A stretch of DNA of 64,000 bases, from contig NC_079235.1 in assembly GCF_028502605.1 (NCBI RefSeq), positions 3,224,001 through 3,288,000 of the forward strand, read 5' to 3'. A model generated the notes under the pieces. It had not been told where the DNA came from. It did no database searches and saw nothing but the letters and a program-made list of their open reading frames with translations. Shown one piece after another: positions 49,036 through 60,691 of the stretch. A program made the position numbers and the translations under genes. Origin of the DNA: Trichoderma breve. Taxonomy: Eukaryota; Ascomycota; Sordariomycetes; Hypocreales; Hypocreaceae. How positions within the stretch are numbered: the first letter of the stretch is position 1; every line of letters begins with the position of its first letter.

Positions 49036-49375
49036 TGATACTGGCTTCTGGCATATGATTTCACATCATAGGTAGGACACGCGCAGAAAAAAGTGAATGG
49101 TATTATTGTAAGTGTTAATTACTACCTGGTACTTTTGCCTTGCCTTCAGTATGAATCCCTCGCGAAACCTTTTGAGTCGTTTGCAACCCAAACTGTCCGG
49201 CGCCCGAATCTCAACCCATTGAGAAAACATGAAACGAACAAAAGATTCCAGTATCACATAGTACACATTACTTGTACATATTACAACGTTTTCACATTTC
49301 TCCCCCCGTTGTCACCTCCCAAAAGAAACGCCGCCATGTCGTGCCATCGTACACACACATCTGCTATCGTCATCT
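49036..49375. other. Convergent 3' flanks of ECM15 and the CCDC47 homologue
   Basis: 340 nt between the two stop codons; both 3' UTRs probably abut or overlap. No gene is seen. Confidence 0.6.
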
Positions 49376-50812
49376 CTATCCTCGCATTGTCATCCTCTTC
49401 TGCGACTTGCGCATCTCCTTCTCTCTCTCCTTCTCGAGATACTTCTTCTGCGCCTTGGCATCCAGGCCCTGAAGGTCGGCATCTCGCTTTGCCTTCTTGG
49501 CCTTTTCCTTCTCAATTTGACGCTCCTCGTTCTTCTCCTCCTCAATCGTCCTCTTGATCTGGTTAATCATGGCCTCGCGAGTGGCACGAACCCTCTTGAG
49601 AACCTCGGGACGGAAATGGGCATCCTTGACAAGAGCATCGGGAATGCGAAGGAAGTGCTCAAACAGGGGCAGGAACTGGTCATAGTTGTTGTTCGACGGA
49701 AGACGGTACTTGAGGAACACTCGCTTGCGCGGCGCAGTGTCCTCCAGGCGAGCGGGCTTGTCAATGGGCTGGTCAGAGATGATGAGATATTCGAACAGGT
49801 CGCCAGCCTTGGTGGCGGCTTCAATCAGCTCAGGGGTCAGGAAGGCATCGGTGATCTCGGCGCTCTCGCTCATAATGGTCAGCCAGTTGGGCAGCTTGGA
49901 GTTGTCCTTGGTAGCGGTCAGAGAGACGTCGTAGCGGTCATCACGCAGCTTTTGCATGCTGGACTTGTTGACAATGGCCCAAACAAAGCCGTCAAAGGTG
50001 CTCTTGCTGTCCTTGGGGCGAGCATCGACTCCGCCGGCCGAGGGAGGGAGAGTGAGCTCTTCCTTGCCATCAAAGGGGTAGATGGTAGCCTCTACAACCT
50101 CCTGAGGGGCAGGAAAGGTGTCAGTGACCAGGGACAGTCCATGCTCGATGTAGTGCATAAACGGGTTGAATCGCTTGGCAAGAGTGATCTTGACATCCAT
50201 AAAGGCAACATTCTGGCGGCCGGTGGCGTACGAGGCAAATTCGAAAAGCGACTTTTCCTTGATGAAGGACTTGGGGTCAAAGTCGGAGTCGAGCGTAGGC
50301 ACGCCCCGGAAGCCAACAGAGGCGAACTCTCTCTTCATGACGGGGGCATGGGCCTTGATCCAAGCCCTCGCCTTGGAGCGGTTTGCGCGTGTGCCAAAGA
50401 TGTGGAATATGAAGATGATTGATGCGATGACGAGGATGATGCCCTCGGGCTTGAACTCGGACAGCGAGTGGCGCTCATGGATGTTGTACCACTTGGTCCA
50501 GACCACTTCGCCTGTGGGCTGGGCGACCGACCCGGTCAGCGTCGAAGCCTCGGGGACGGCTTCGGGGACGGCATCAGGAGCTCCGGCAAAGTCGGCAAAG
50601 TCTAGTCAATACGGTCAGCTTTTGCTATGAATTCTCTCGAGACATCGCGTGGCTTGTCAGGGTGACCAGCGGCACAGGCGCAAAGCAGGCAAGCAATTGG
50701 AACAGCGTCAATGGCGCAACAAGAAGAGGGAAAACGTACCAGAGTCTGGCTTGGCGGCAGCGGGCTGCTCCGGCTTTGCGCCTCCAAAGATGTTCTTGAG
50801 GACGTCGGCCAT
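49376..50812 (-). CDS. CCDC47 homologue (DUF1682), ER membrane protein
   Basis: Exons in coding order are 50812-50740 and 50601-49376 (432 aa), with one 138-nt phase-1 intron (GTACGT...TAG). The protein has a short acidic lumen-type N-terminus, one transmembrane segment at about 78-93 (EGIILVIASIIFIFHIF) and a large DUF1682 globular domain. It ends in a long Lys/Glu/Arg coiled-coil tail (about 365-432, MINQIKRTIEEEKNEERQ...). Animal CCDC47 (calumin) has the same plan; there it forms the PAT complex that helps insert multi-pass proteins at the ER translocon and binds the ribosome through the basic C-terminal tail. That role is inferred for the fungus. It is divergent from haspin across 0.8 kb. 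Confidence 0.92.
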
Positions 50813-51603
50813 GGCGGATGACGGATCAATTGGCTTGAGGTTGGAGGAGGAGAAGATGGAGATGGCGATTCAGCCAGCGTGGAATCTTTTGCGGAGGTTC
50901 TCGAAGGCTGGGTGGGGTCTTGCTTCTCTGGGCTTCCTTCTAGCCTTGCCTGTGGTTGGTTGAGCGAGTCCGCGCCTAATATGAGCTTTTGATAAGAAAC
51001 GTGTTCAACAACTGCAATTGATGAGATGATTGTGATATATAAGAATTATTCATTAGGAATATCAATCCAATCAACGATAATTTGGCCAATTCGACGATTC
51101 ATCCCTCTCCATCTCTTACTGTGAGCGCAAGATGCTTGCCTCGCACATGCACCATCACCAAGAGCTTAGCTTTCCCCAACACATGGACTTTCTACAGCCC
51201 ACTGCATTAGCACTACTACCTGGGGTAGCACGCTGGAACTATCGCCAGCTAGCGTCAATTAGGCTACAGAACAGATTGCATGTCTTGTCCTGTCCTGGTC
51301 TGCTGTTGTCAACCTGGTCAGCACAGTGTGACGGCATCTACAGAAAGGATTGATAAAGAAGATGACATGAATTGACTTATATAAACGAGCTTCAAATGCT
51401 CTGACCTTGTCTCGTATGAACACATATGACGTTGCGCCGCTGTGGGCCATTCCGGCTGACTAACACACAGACCCCTGATGTTGTTGCCTGGCCAACGTTG
51501 GGAATGGCAGCAATCTTCAAGCCTAACGTGAGCTTCACTATCAATAAGTTGAACCGCCAAACCAGCTTCCAGCAAAGACGTAAGGACAGAGGATATAATA
51601 AAA
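50813..51603. promoter_or_regulatory. Divergent promoter region of the CCDC47 homologue and haspin
   Basis: 790 nt between two start codons. No clear MluI box or other recognised cell-cycle element was found by eye. No extra gene is supported. Confidence 0.5.
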
Positions 51604-53348
51604 ATGCGCCGCACAACAACCACCCGTCAATATGGAAAGCAATCCAAGAAATCCAACGCCGAACGGATGTTTGCAGAACTGGTCCAGACTCCAGTTCGAG
51701 AGCCCCCGGCCAAGCAAAATGCAAAGCCGATTGAGGAACAGATTGCTCCGTTGACCAAAAGGCTATCTGAAGTATCGCTGCTGGAGACCCCGAAACCCCA
51801 AACCAAGTCAAGGAGAGCTTTCAAAAAAGATGCATCGATTTTGGAGGACGAGCTAGAGGTGCCGGAAGTCATTGAGATCAAGCGAGAGTCTGTCAAGGCG
51901 CTCAAGGCAACTGCAATTATTGAAGACGATACAACAAAAAAGATTCAAATCCTAGAGGACAAGATCGAAGTACACCAAAAAGAGAAGCCTAAAGAGAGGA
52001 GGACACGCACGAGCAAGCGCATTACTCCGATAAAGAATGAGTCCTCCTTGAGAGTTCTCACATGGGGCGATGTCTGCCCTCCTGGAGACCAGATTGTCAA
52101 GATTGCCGAGGCCTCATCCGCAGAGGTATACCGCATCACCAACAAACGAGGCACTAGTATTATCAAGGCCATCCGACTGCCATCGCCAATCAAGCCCCTA
52201 ACAAAAACGCAAGTGGCATCTGGTCTGGTTGATGAGGAGCCGCATTCACAGGACGATGTCAACAATGAGTTGCAAATTTCCGAGTGGCTCTCCGATGTCC
52301 CAGGATTCGCCGTTTACAAAGAACGGTATATTGTCCAGGGGAAAACGACTAGTGAGCTTCTCGAAACGCATCAAACAGTCCAGAAGAAGATGAAGAGGGA
52401 AGATCCGGGTAGGGCGCAGTACTACCCGTCACCGAGCCGGTATTTGGATGACACCAAGTTCCTGGTTGTGGAGCTTGGAGATGCAGGCAAATCTCTGGAA
52501 AACTGGCCATTGGACGGCGTAGATCAATTATGGGATATTTTCCTATTGGAGGCGATTGCATTGGCTAGGGCTGAAGAGGTTGCCATGTTCGAGGTGGGTA
52601 TCTGTTCCTCCCTGATGTTTCCTACTTGTGTGCTTTTCATCCGTGGCATCACAATGCTGACGCATGGTAGCATCGCGACCTGCACGAGGGTAACCTCTGT
52701 GTTAAGCAAGCTCGCCCTCCCCGAAAAAGGGATCCTAACGCAGAAGGGTTTTTTGGTTATTCAGGCCTCGAAATCACAATCCTAGACTATGGCCTTTCGC
52801 GAGCTGAAGACCTAACAAACGATGATTCTACGCCCATTGTGTACGACTTGGAGCGAGATCTCAGCCTATTCACCAGCACCTACAACCCTCAGTGTAAAGT
52901 TTATAGACAGATGCGGTCCTTCTTGCTTCGAGCTGACCGAGAGTGGCTCCCGCCAGAAGCTCACAATGTCCCGTATGCCAAGGGAATCGACGGTCCGCTT
53001 TCTTGGGACGCATATGCCCCCTACACGAATGTGCTCTGGCTGGCCTATACCTACGAATACATGGTGGACCACTTCGAAGGCAGCAAAAGAGAGCTCGCAA
53101 GGTTCAAGAAGGAGACGGCAGAACTGTGGAAATATTTAAACCCAGATGCCCCGAAAGATGTACCTGCATTTGGATGCGCGGCTGACGTGGCCTGCTTTGC
53201 CTTGGAGGCTGGCTGGATACGACAAGAAGAGCTTCTAGGGGCATCGACTTCCATAATGGATCGAGAGGACAGCATTATCGTCTCAAAGAAGGTAGTTGAT
53301 GTCGAGGTGTCGCCGCGGAGATCAACAAGAAGGCGGCGTGAGGCTTGA
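51604..53348 (+). CDS. haspin: Haspin-type histone H3 Thr3 kinase
   Basis: Exons are 51604-52593 and 52671-53348 (555 aa). Haspin phosphorylates histone H3 Thr3 at mitotic centromeres to recruit the chromosomal passenger complex. The N-terminal 140 residues are basic and disordered, starting with RQYGKQSK, a motif common to fungal haspins. The atypical kinase domain begins near SLRVLTWGDVCPPGD. K188 (IIKAIRLP) is the likely ATP-anchoring Lys, the catalytic loop HRDLHEGN is at 331-338, and the metal motif is D369-Y-G in place of D-F-G, typical of the haspin class. VYDLERDLSLF and WLAYTYEYM are family blocks. The single intron falls exactly before His331, so retention would remove the catalytic half. 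Confidence 0.95.
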
Positions 53349-54393
53349 GAGCCGTTATATATGACATCCAATTGCTTGTCAGGGAGGCAACAAGATGACA
53401 TGTCTGATGATTTAGGGTTAAATGTACATTATAGGCGTTTATGGGAGAGCGAGGTTTGAGGTTGGGCTATGATACTACGAACTGTACGAACAATATATTT
53501 GTCGAATTCCCATTACTGTAGCATGGCGAGTTAGTTCGAGTTTGGCGTAAATGACAGGTAATTAGCAACAATTGCTAATACTCAGATGCTCATACATGGC
53601 GAAATGAATGGATTCACATGCTACCAGATCATCCGCATCTGTTGTGCATTTGCATTCACCCCCGCCGGCCGAGACGGACGAGCGACCCCGTGACGCGGAG
53701 GCCCCTAAAATGAGTGGCTGCACAGAAGCTGCCAATGCATCTCGCGGGTTTCTCGAAAGGGCTCTTCATCTCCGGAATTGGACCATGGATCCTTGCTAGA
53801 GGAGATCAGATGTTGGCCTGACAAGTAGATCGGGTAGCGGAGGTTAGCGCGGTACCTGGCGCGCCATACAACCGCCTGCGCTGGCACTGGTAGCGGGTAG
53901 CAGCCGCCATCATCAGCTGGCCTCGGTTGACCTGCTCAGCTTGCTCCCGGCTTGTGGAACCTCTCCCTTCTGGAGGTGCCGAGGCTAAAAGCTGGGCCAA
54001 TTCCACTGGCTGAGAAAAAGCTGGTCTGCCCACCGACCAGCCGCAAGTGGTTGCAGGTCATTTTGGTCGCGACTTTCTGCCAGCATCAACACGACAGCTG
54101 AACCATCCCCGTAACATCATCACCAGTTTCCTACCTAGTATTATAGCATAGCTGACGGCTTGCCTCCTCTCGTTTCGTATCTTTATTCTTCTCCATCCCC
54201 TTTCTTCATTGAGTAGGGCCCAAATCTTCTTTTCGGCGTGCATGGCATAGGGATAGCCATCGCCTTTTCCGCTTGACTCCTCTCTTTTGTTTACCAATTG
54301 GCCGACCAGCCCTGAGTGTCGCCATCGCCAACTCCGCCAACTCCGCCCCTTGTTCCTCCTTCTCCAGCTTGTCGCGTTGATCAACTACTCGCC
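53349..54393. other. Intergenic region, no supported gene
   Basis: The 3' flank of haspin and the promoter of the PEX26-like gene. The last 200 nt are C/T-rich. No gene is recognised. Confidence 0.55.
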
Positions 54394-55798
54394 ATGGCGT
54401 ACGGGGGCTCTTATACCGCCAATTTCAACCCGGCAATGTCGAGCAACGAGTCCTTTGGAAGCGGCCTTCTCGCCTCATCCATTTCCTCCCTGTCGTCCTC
54501 CGGATCCAAACGCATCTCGCCCGTCTCCAAGACATATCGCCAAGCTTCGACCTTGTTCTTGACGCGTCGGCTCCCCGAAGCTCTCAGCACGCTACGACCA
54601 ATCATCACTCCCCCCAACTCGGCCGACGATGGCGAGCCAGCTCCGGTGACCAAGTCCTCGCGAGGGACCAGGGTTAAAGTTTGGAGTCTATACCTGACCC
54701 TTCTGAATTCCATTGTTGAGCTGGAGCCTGAAGAAGGCAAAGATGCTTTTGGTAATCAGGAGTGGAGAGCGCTGTGCACCAAGGTGCGAGACGGATCCAT
54801 CTGGGAGGAAATAGTCAAGAATGGATACCACGGCATAGAAGGGGATGTTGATGCCGATGTGGTGATTAACTTGTAAGTTGGAACTGGTCCGTTCGGTGCT
54901 GCACCCTCTCGATACAGTCGCTAACCTCAATGTTGATGATAGGGCGACATTGTTGCTTGCGCACGCTCGTGACCAGGCTCTGAATCAAAAGATGCTGGAA
55001 AACTACCTGGCCTCGTCAAACATTCCCAATCTTGATTTGAATGATTTTACGGCGCCGTCACGTCGCTACCAGTCACCCGCCAGAAGGAACGGCGCGAATA
55101 CCCCTGGAGACCTCAACTCCCGAGTCAAGCTTCTGGAGCTCTATACGCTCCACGTCCTTCCTCAAAACAACGAGTGGGATTATGCTCGCGAATTTATCAA
55201 CGTTAGCGCTGTGCTCGACGAGGAGCGCAGGGAGGCTTTCCTGCAAGCCTTGCAGAGCTTGCAGGAGGAGCAAGAAGAACAGGAACGACAGGAACGGGAA
55301 GAGCTCAAACGACAGGAAGAGCAGTTGCAGAAGGATATTGCCGAGGCAAAGCGGCTAAAGGCCGAGAATGAAGAGAAGGAACGGAAACGGCTCGAAGAAG
55401 AACGGCAAAGCCGAGAGACCAGCGAGGGCGACTATGGCATCGAACAGACTCCCAGCTTTAGCGGAGTAGGGAGAGCCGAGCCACCTGGATCACCCCGAAA
55501 CACCGTCGCGCGCCCAACTGGGAAATCAAAATCCAAGGCCGCGACTACGTCTGGGTCCATGACCATTACAGCCCGGGCCACCTTGATCCTGTCCCGATTT
55601 CGACAGGTGTTTGAGAGTCTCGCCAGCTCCGTGAAAGGCAACCCGGCCGTAATCATGAGGCTAATGGTCTTCACCATGGGGCTGCTTATCATGCTGGGCC
55701 ACAAAGCCACGAGACAGCGCATTGAGCAAATGCTGGGAGCTTCTTGGGCAAAGGTTGCGGCAACTGTGGGAATGGGAACCAAGGTCAGCTATATTTAA
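54394..55798 (+). CDS. PEX26-like tail-anchored peroxin
   Basis: Exons are 54394-54872 and 54943-55798 (444 aa), joined in phase 2 (GTAAGT...TAG). The N-terminal half is helical, with the block [25 protein letters not shown], that I associate with fungal peroxin 26. A Glu/Gln/Arg coiled coil covers about 285-340 ([18 protein letters not shown] and onward). A single hydrophobic segment at about 396-411 ([16 protein letters not shown]) lies close to the C-terminus with flanking basic residues, the layout of a tail-anchored protein. PEX26 (functional counterpart of yeast Pex15) anchors the Pex1-Pex6 ATPases to peroxisomes for receptor recycling. The assignment rests on remembered family sequence and layout; another tail-anchored protein is possible. 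Confidence 0.72.
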
Positions 55799-56227
55799 AA
55801 GGACATGGATTCCCGGAATTGTACACCATATATATTTATAATTTTTCTTTGTATCACTTTTCTTTTCTCTCTGCATTGAGATGGAGTTTATTGTTGGATA
55901 GCTAGCTGGTATTGTCTGTACTGCGGTGCCACGTCCTCGCGGACACGATAATTTTATGATGAATATGCCTCTTCTTAGCTCTAAATTAAACAGTCTTGAA
56001 TAGTGTCTAGAACTAGGTCGTATAGGCGAATCTCATCGCCAATTGTACTCATAATTAATTGTCAGAACAAAAAAAGATTAAAACACAAATCGACTGCCAA
56101 AAGATGTCCGGTATATACGCCGTCATACTCCAATCCCCATATGCACACATGATTTCAAAGATGTATTGAAAAGGGTTCTCGTGTGACTCTCCACTGCTGT
56201 ACCGCCCAAACCCGGGCCACAGCTGTG
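55799..56227. other. Convergent 3' flanks of the PEX26-like gene and RDS3
   Basis: AT-rich region of 430 nt between stop codons. No gene is supported. Confidence 0.6.
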
Positions 56228-56721
56228 TTAGTAATTTGCTTGCCGATTCGTTTTCTTTTGGTAAAATAACTGTATTCCACAGGTTAGCATACGCGCGCGT
56301 CTTCACGTTTATCCCAAGTGCGAGACAACTCGCACGTGAGAGGGCGAAAGGGAAACATACGTCTGTCCTTGAACTACCCAGGTTTATAATCTTGGGACAT
56401 CCGTCGCGATCCTTCTCTAGGCGAGTGCACTCGTAGCAGTAAAAGGCATCCGAGATGCCCTCACCGCCGCAGACGACGCACTTGTTCTGGTAGTTGCCGA
56501 AGCTGCACTCGTCGCAGATGCGGACGAGGGTCGTGGGGCGGACGTAGGAGTCGCAGACGGGGCATTTGCCGTCGCACTTGTCGCAGAGGCGGCCGATGGC
56601 GATGCCGGATTGCTTGCGGCACATGACAAGATCGCTGCAAGGTAAAAATGATGGTCAGCTAATGTTTGGCAGAATGGCAAGCAGCCGAGAGGATGGAAAC
56701 TTACGGATGATGGCGAGACAT
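56228..56721 (-). CDS. RDS3: U2 snRNP SF3b subunit RDS3 (PHF5A)
   Basis: Exons in coding order are 56721-56705, 56634-56361 and 56269-56228. They give 110 aa, the exact family size. RDS3/PHF5A is a zinc-knot protein of the SF3b complex that helps position the branch-point adenosine in the U2 snRNP. The sequence [20 protein letters not shown], the repeated C-x2-C knots ([33 protein letters not shown]) and [15 protein letters not shown] are diagnostic. Terminal exons of 17 and 42 nt are needed for the conserved start and the LFY...end. Intron 2 has a GCTAAC branch-like site and a CAG acceptor. Its start faces that of the pinin homologue 410 nt away. Confidence 0.96.
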
Positions 56722-57131
56722 TGTGGGCAAGGAGGAGCTCGCGACGCTCTGGCTGTTGTTACGTTGAAAAATACAAAAAGGACAATGGACGCTGAAAGAG
56801 GACGAAAGGCAACTTTGAATGCGTGACAGGTCCAAGATTCCAAAGGGCTAGAAATGCAGGGTGTGGATTTCTCATCAGCCTTGCAGTGACGTTGAAGAGG
56901 AAACGCAGAGGCGAAAACGGTTGCTTAGCCAATCACGCGCTACGAAAGCTTGATGGTGGGGGCCGAATCTGTCGAGGAACCTTCACCGAGACAGCTCTTC
57001 TTACTCAGCCTTGAACAACCTCCAGCCAATTATTTCGCACCAGCTCCCAGCTCCAGCCTTAGCTTTGGGATCTATCATGTTTGTTCATGGCTACGCAGCT
57101 TTGATGAGGTAACTTTGCATCGGGCACGACA
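56722..57131. promoter_or_regulatory. Short shared divergent promoter, RDS3 and pinin homologue
   Basis: Only 410 nt separate the two start codons, so the promoters must share DNA. No clear TATA box was noted. Confidence 0.6.
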
Positions 57132-58278
57132 ATGGCTACGATGGGGGAGTCGGAGACGTAAGTGTGGGTTGATCTTCACTGTCACTGGTTTGGAATCTGA
57201 CAGGCAGCCGTTTTTCAAAGGGTGGCATCGAAGCCAGCGGATGAGGACCGTCCAGCGCCGGAAAAGGCGCCAGACGCATCTCTTAAGAGAAAAGCAGAAG
57301 ACGAAGGCCCCGAGGACGATTCTCCCAAGCGTGCAAAGCACGACGATGACGAGGACGATGACGCTACATCAACTTCAAGGCGGCAACCTTCGCCTAGTCA
57401 CGATCACGATCACAACCACGACCACGGCCACGACCACGGCCGCGAGGACGGCCGCGAGGACGATGACAAGGAGGTCACTTCAGCTGCGTCCCAAGACCGA
57501 CGCAGACAAGCTATGCAGGAAGAGAAGAAGCGCGGAAAGCGACTGTTTGGCGGTTTAATGAGTACCTTGAGCCAAACTTCTAACACATCTCAGCAGCAGA
57601 AGCGGCGACAAGAAATTGAGCGCCGGCAGCAAGACCGTATTCAGAAGCAAAAGGCCGAGGATGACCAGAAGAGAGCTGAGAAGCTGGAGAAGCTGCACTT
57701 AGTACGCATGGCGGAGCAAATTGTGTTTGACGAAGAAGTGGTACGGACAAGATATATGCTATGTTCTGTGGGGGGTATACGGCGTGCTAATTTGGGAATG
57801 GAAACTAGATGAAGAAGAAGCACGAAAAACGGCTGGCCATGGCAAAATTCTTGCGGACAAGGGCGGAGCCATCAATTGTATGCATCACCATCGGTCTAAC
57901 AGTCATCTATTGGAGATGTACGCTAACGTTGCGCAGTTCTACCTACCATGGAAAACCACGCCTGAGCAGAAAGACACCATCGACGACCAGATCCAGAGGG
58001 CGAAAGCCACAGTGGAAAAGGAGGTGGAGCAATTCAAGGCTCGAAAACAGCGGCACATTGAGCGGTATGGTCCCCCAACGAGGCAAATCAGCGTGACCCC
58101 TGATGAACCTGCTGCCATGAGAGCACCGGAGCGCGAGAGCCCTGTCCGGAGTCCTCATCACAGCGCCGATAAAACACACCTACAGGAACGAAGAGTGTCC
58201 CAAGACCTGCACAGGGCGCATCACGATGAATCTGGTGATGACCTCGAGGAGGCTGAGGAGGACATGGTGATTTACTGA
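57132..58278 (+). CDS. Pinin/SDK/memA domain protein
   Basis: Exons are 57132-57157, 57221-57740, 57809-57877 and 57937-58278 (318 aa). Intron 1 must use the AAAG acceptor at 57220; the nearer CAG sites break the frame. The N-terminus is acidic and Lys-rich with a nuclear-type signal (SLKRKAE, SPKRAKH). A His/Asp/Gly run lies at about residues 69-82. The pinin core (about 100-240) is strongly coiled: RRRQAMQEEKKRGKRLFGGL, then TLSQ and QQKRRQEIERRQQ, ending near the conserved F-Y-L-P-W-K. The tail is acidic and ends DMVIY. Animal pinin is a nuclear-speckle protein of the exon-junction/ASAP-PSAP machinery that affects splicing; that role is inferred here. Confidence 0.88.
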
Positions 58279-59644
58279 CCGGCGCGAACCATATGATTCC
58301 CCCCATTTCTTTTTGTTTTTACACTACTGGAGGCTAAGTGATACCTTGATATTTTTTACGGTGTGATTATTCTTAATTCCAGGTCTATCCAGTTACAATA
58401 TGGTACGGAGTCGTCGGTTGCTATAGGGAGGCTGCAAAATCTGTATTGTAGGTAGAGGTTTCAGACAGGCATAGCATAACGTCATGTGAAAATTGACGCC
58501 TGAGATGAAAAGTAGCTTTTGTCAAGATAGATTAGCAGCAATGAATTGCGTCGAAATGCACATACTACAAAAGCATGGATATTGATTGACGAAGTAGATT
58601 GATTGATGCAATTGAAGCTCCAATTGGACAGCACTTGGAGGTGCATCATTGTGCCGTAGCTCCGGCAGTTCTCATTGTTCGGCACTCAGCCGTCTCGCTT
58701 AACGTACCTACATGTACTAAACACCTACCTATGGCATCTCAATGACCTGCTTCTTCAAGTAGTTGCTCTTATCGGTACCTTTTCCTAGTATGTGCCATTG
58801 TCGCTGGTACAGTATAAATTCTTTTTAGCTTAGATCATTCTTAACCCTCCTACTTGCGGATATATCGTTTTGTGTATAGAGCCTTCGGTTACTCCTTGTG
58901 GATGCTGCCGTGTCAGAATATCGCACGGGCAGGCGTCTCAAATAGGCTTAGATGTCCGTAATGGTTTTCGGATCTCCATCTAGTAGGTAAATGCCATCAG
59001 GTACGGTAAGCAAATGAGACGGTGCGGGTAAGCAATTACTCCTTTGAGGCATGGTAAGCGTACATGCAACATGCAGGTTTACACAACTTCACAACACTCA
59101 ACAAATTCAAGATGTACAGAATAACGCAAATTGATTGCGTCAGGTATGTTACTTTGGTGTTTGTCCCCCCTGTTTTGATTACCTGTGTTACAACATGAAG
59201 TAATTAATTCATCCCTTTCAGAGGGGCCCGCAGGTGATCGGCCATGACCGCTGACCGAGGCTTCTGGTGGGGGAACGTTTGCTGCTTGTTTTGGCGTTGC
59301 ACAGAATGTTCCAAGTGAAGCATATATATTGCGCTTGGCCCTGCCGTTTATTACGTATAGATAGAATCAATGCTTTCTGTTGTCTGAACAAGTAGTTTTA
59401 TCAACTTCCATTGTGTGTTGAATCCAAGTATTAGGTAGCCGCTAAGCGTGTAAGTCGAGAGGCGTTGTAGCACCGGAGCCCCTCATTGCTTTCAGGAACG
59501 CCGAGGTACGTTTTGTCTGTTCCGCAATACGACATCAATTCATCTCTATACAGCCTTTTTCTTTTTCTTCAACTCTACACAACTCTAATTTTAATTCTCC
59601 TTTTTATAACTTTATTTTTACTTTTTACAACTCTAATTCTAACA
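58279..59644. other. Intergenic region with T-rich leader of the epoxide hydrolase gene
   Basis: No gene is supported. From 59556 to 59640 the + strand is T-rich and ends in TTCTAACA. A GGTACGTT donor-like site near 59504 and TATAG near 59660-59664 could bound a 5' UTR intron. Confidence 0.5.
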
Positions 59645-60691
59645 ATGCGGCCCCGCAAGTATAGCAAGATGGATACCAGCAAGCTGAAGCCCAATGACCC
59701 TCGTGTCAAGTGGGAGACCAAGCAGGTCCGCGGCAAGACATACTCCTACATCCTCGGTGAGCCCGAAGGCGCCAAGGTCGATACCATTTTCCTCGTTCAC
59801 GGCTGGCCCGATCTCGCCTTCGGATGGCGCCATCAGATCCCCTACTTGATGTCCCTGGGCTACCAGGTCGTTGCGCCCAACATGATTGGCTACGCCGGCA
59901 CCGACGCTCCCCAGGACCCCAAAGCGTACAGCTTCAAGAGCGTCTCTGACGATGTCGCTGAGCTGGCTCGCCAATTCGTCGGCGAGGATGGCCAGATCGT
60001 GCTGGGAGGTCACGACTGGGGCGGTGCGCTGGTCTGGCGAACGGCCTACTACTACCCCAAGCTGATCAAGGCCGTCTTCTCAATCTGCACTCCTCTGCTG
60101 CCCCTGAGCAAAGAGTACATTCCCCTCGAGGCCATCATCGCCGCCGGACATCTGCAGAACTTCAAGTACCAGCTACAGCTGGGGGGCCCTGATGTAGAGG
60201 CCCACGTCACCGGCAAGGACAAGCTACGGCAGTTCTTCAAGGCCGTGTTCCTCGGCAAGACCCCCAACGGAGAATACGGCATGACCATGGAGCACGGCGT
60301 CATCTTCGAGTTACTGGACAAGGTCCAGCAACCCCGTCTGCTGGATGCTGACGAGCTGGAATTCTACGTCGAGCAGTACTCGCTGCAAAAGGCCCCCGAG
60401 CTGCGTGGCCCGCTCAACTGGTATCGAACCCGCGAGATCAACGCCAACGAGGAGATTGCGCTGGGTGAGGAGGCGCGGCCCAACACGTTCGAGCAGCCCG
60501 CGCTCTACATTGGGGCGACTCACGATGATGCTCTGCCGCCGGCCATGTCTCAGGGCATGGACGCAGCTTTTGCTGACCTGACCCGGGCGGAGGTTGATGC
60601 TACACACTGGGCGTTGACGCAGGCTGGTCCTGATGTCAACGAGCACATTGGAAAATGGCTGACCAAGGTGAACAGCGCTCCCAAGCTGTAA
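59645..60691 (+). CDS. Soluble epoxide hydrolase (alpha/beta-hydrolase fold)
   Basis: Single-exon, 348 aa from the first in-frame ATG; the family-typical start would be Met9 (MDTSKLKPNDPRV, ATG at 59669). Oxyanion-hole motif H52-G-W-P, nucleophile D124 in G-G-H-D-W-G-G, lid Tyr candidates near Y175 and Y260 (LNWYR), charge-relay acid around D294/D295 and catalytic H321 (DATHWAL) are all present. The Asp-Trp pair after GGH marks an epoxide hydrolase rather than an esterase, haloalkane dehalogenases being the main alternative. The enzyme opens epoxides to vicinal diols; likely cytosolic. High GC and strong codon bias. Possibly has a 5' UTR intron. Convergent with CRIPT. Confidence 0.9.
   Translation: MRPRKYSKMDTSKLKPNDPRVKWETKQVRGKTYSYILGEPEGAKVDTIFLVHGWPDLAFGWRHQIPYLMSLGYQVVAPNMIGYAGTDAPQDPKAYSFKSVSDDVAELARQFVGEDGQIVLGGHDWGGALVWRTAYYYPKLIKAVFSICTPLLPLSKEYIPLEAIIAAGHLQNFKYQLQLGGPDVEAHVTGKDKLRQFFKAVFLGKTPNGEYGMTMEHGVIFELLDKVQQPRLLDADELEFYVEQYSLQKAPELRGPLNWYRTREINANEEIALGEEARPNTFEQPALYIGATHDDALPPAMSQGMDAAFADLTRAEVDATHWALTQAGPDVNEHIGKWLTKVNSAPKL

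Noticed and set aside
49517..50422. 301-codon + strand frame
   Set aside because: It is antisense to the CCDC47 homologue; codon bias of the minus-strand gene explains it.
57201..57207. CAG acceptors at 57201-57203 and 57205-57207 for the pinin gene
   Set aside because: Both give the wrong phase after the 26-nt first exon; only the AAAG at 57217-57220 keeps the frame.
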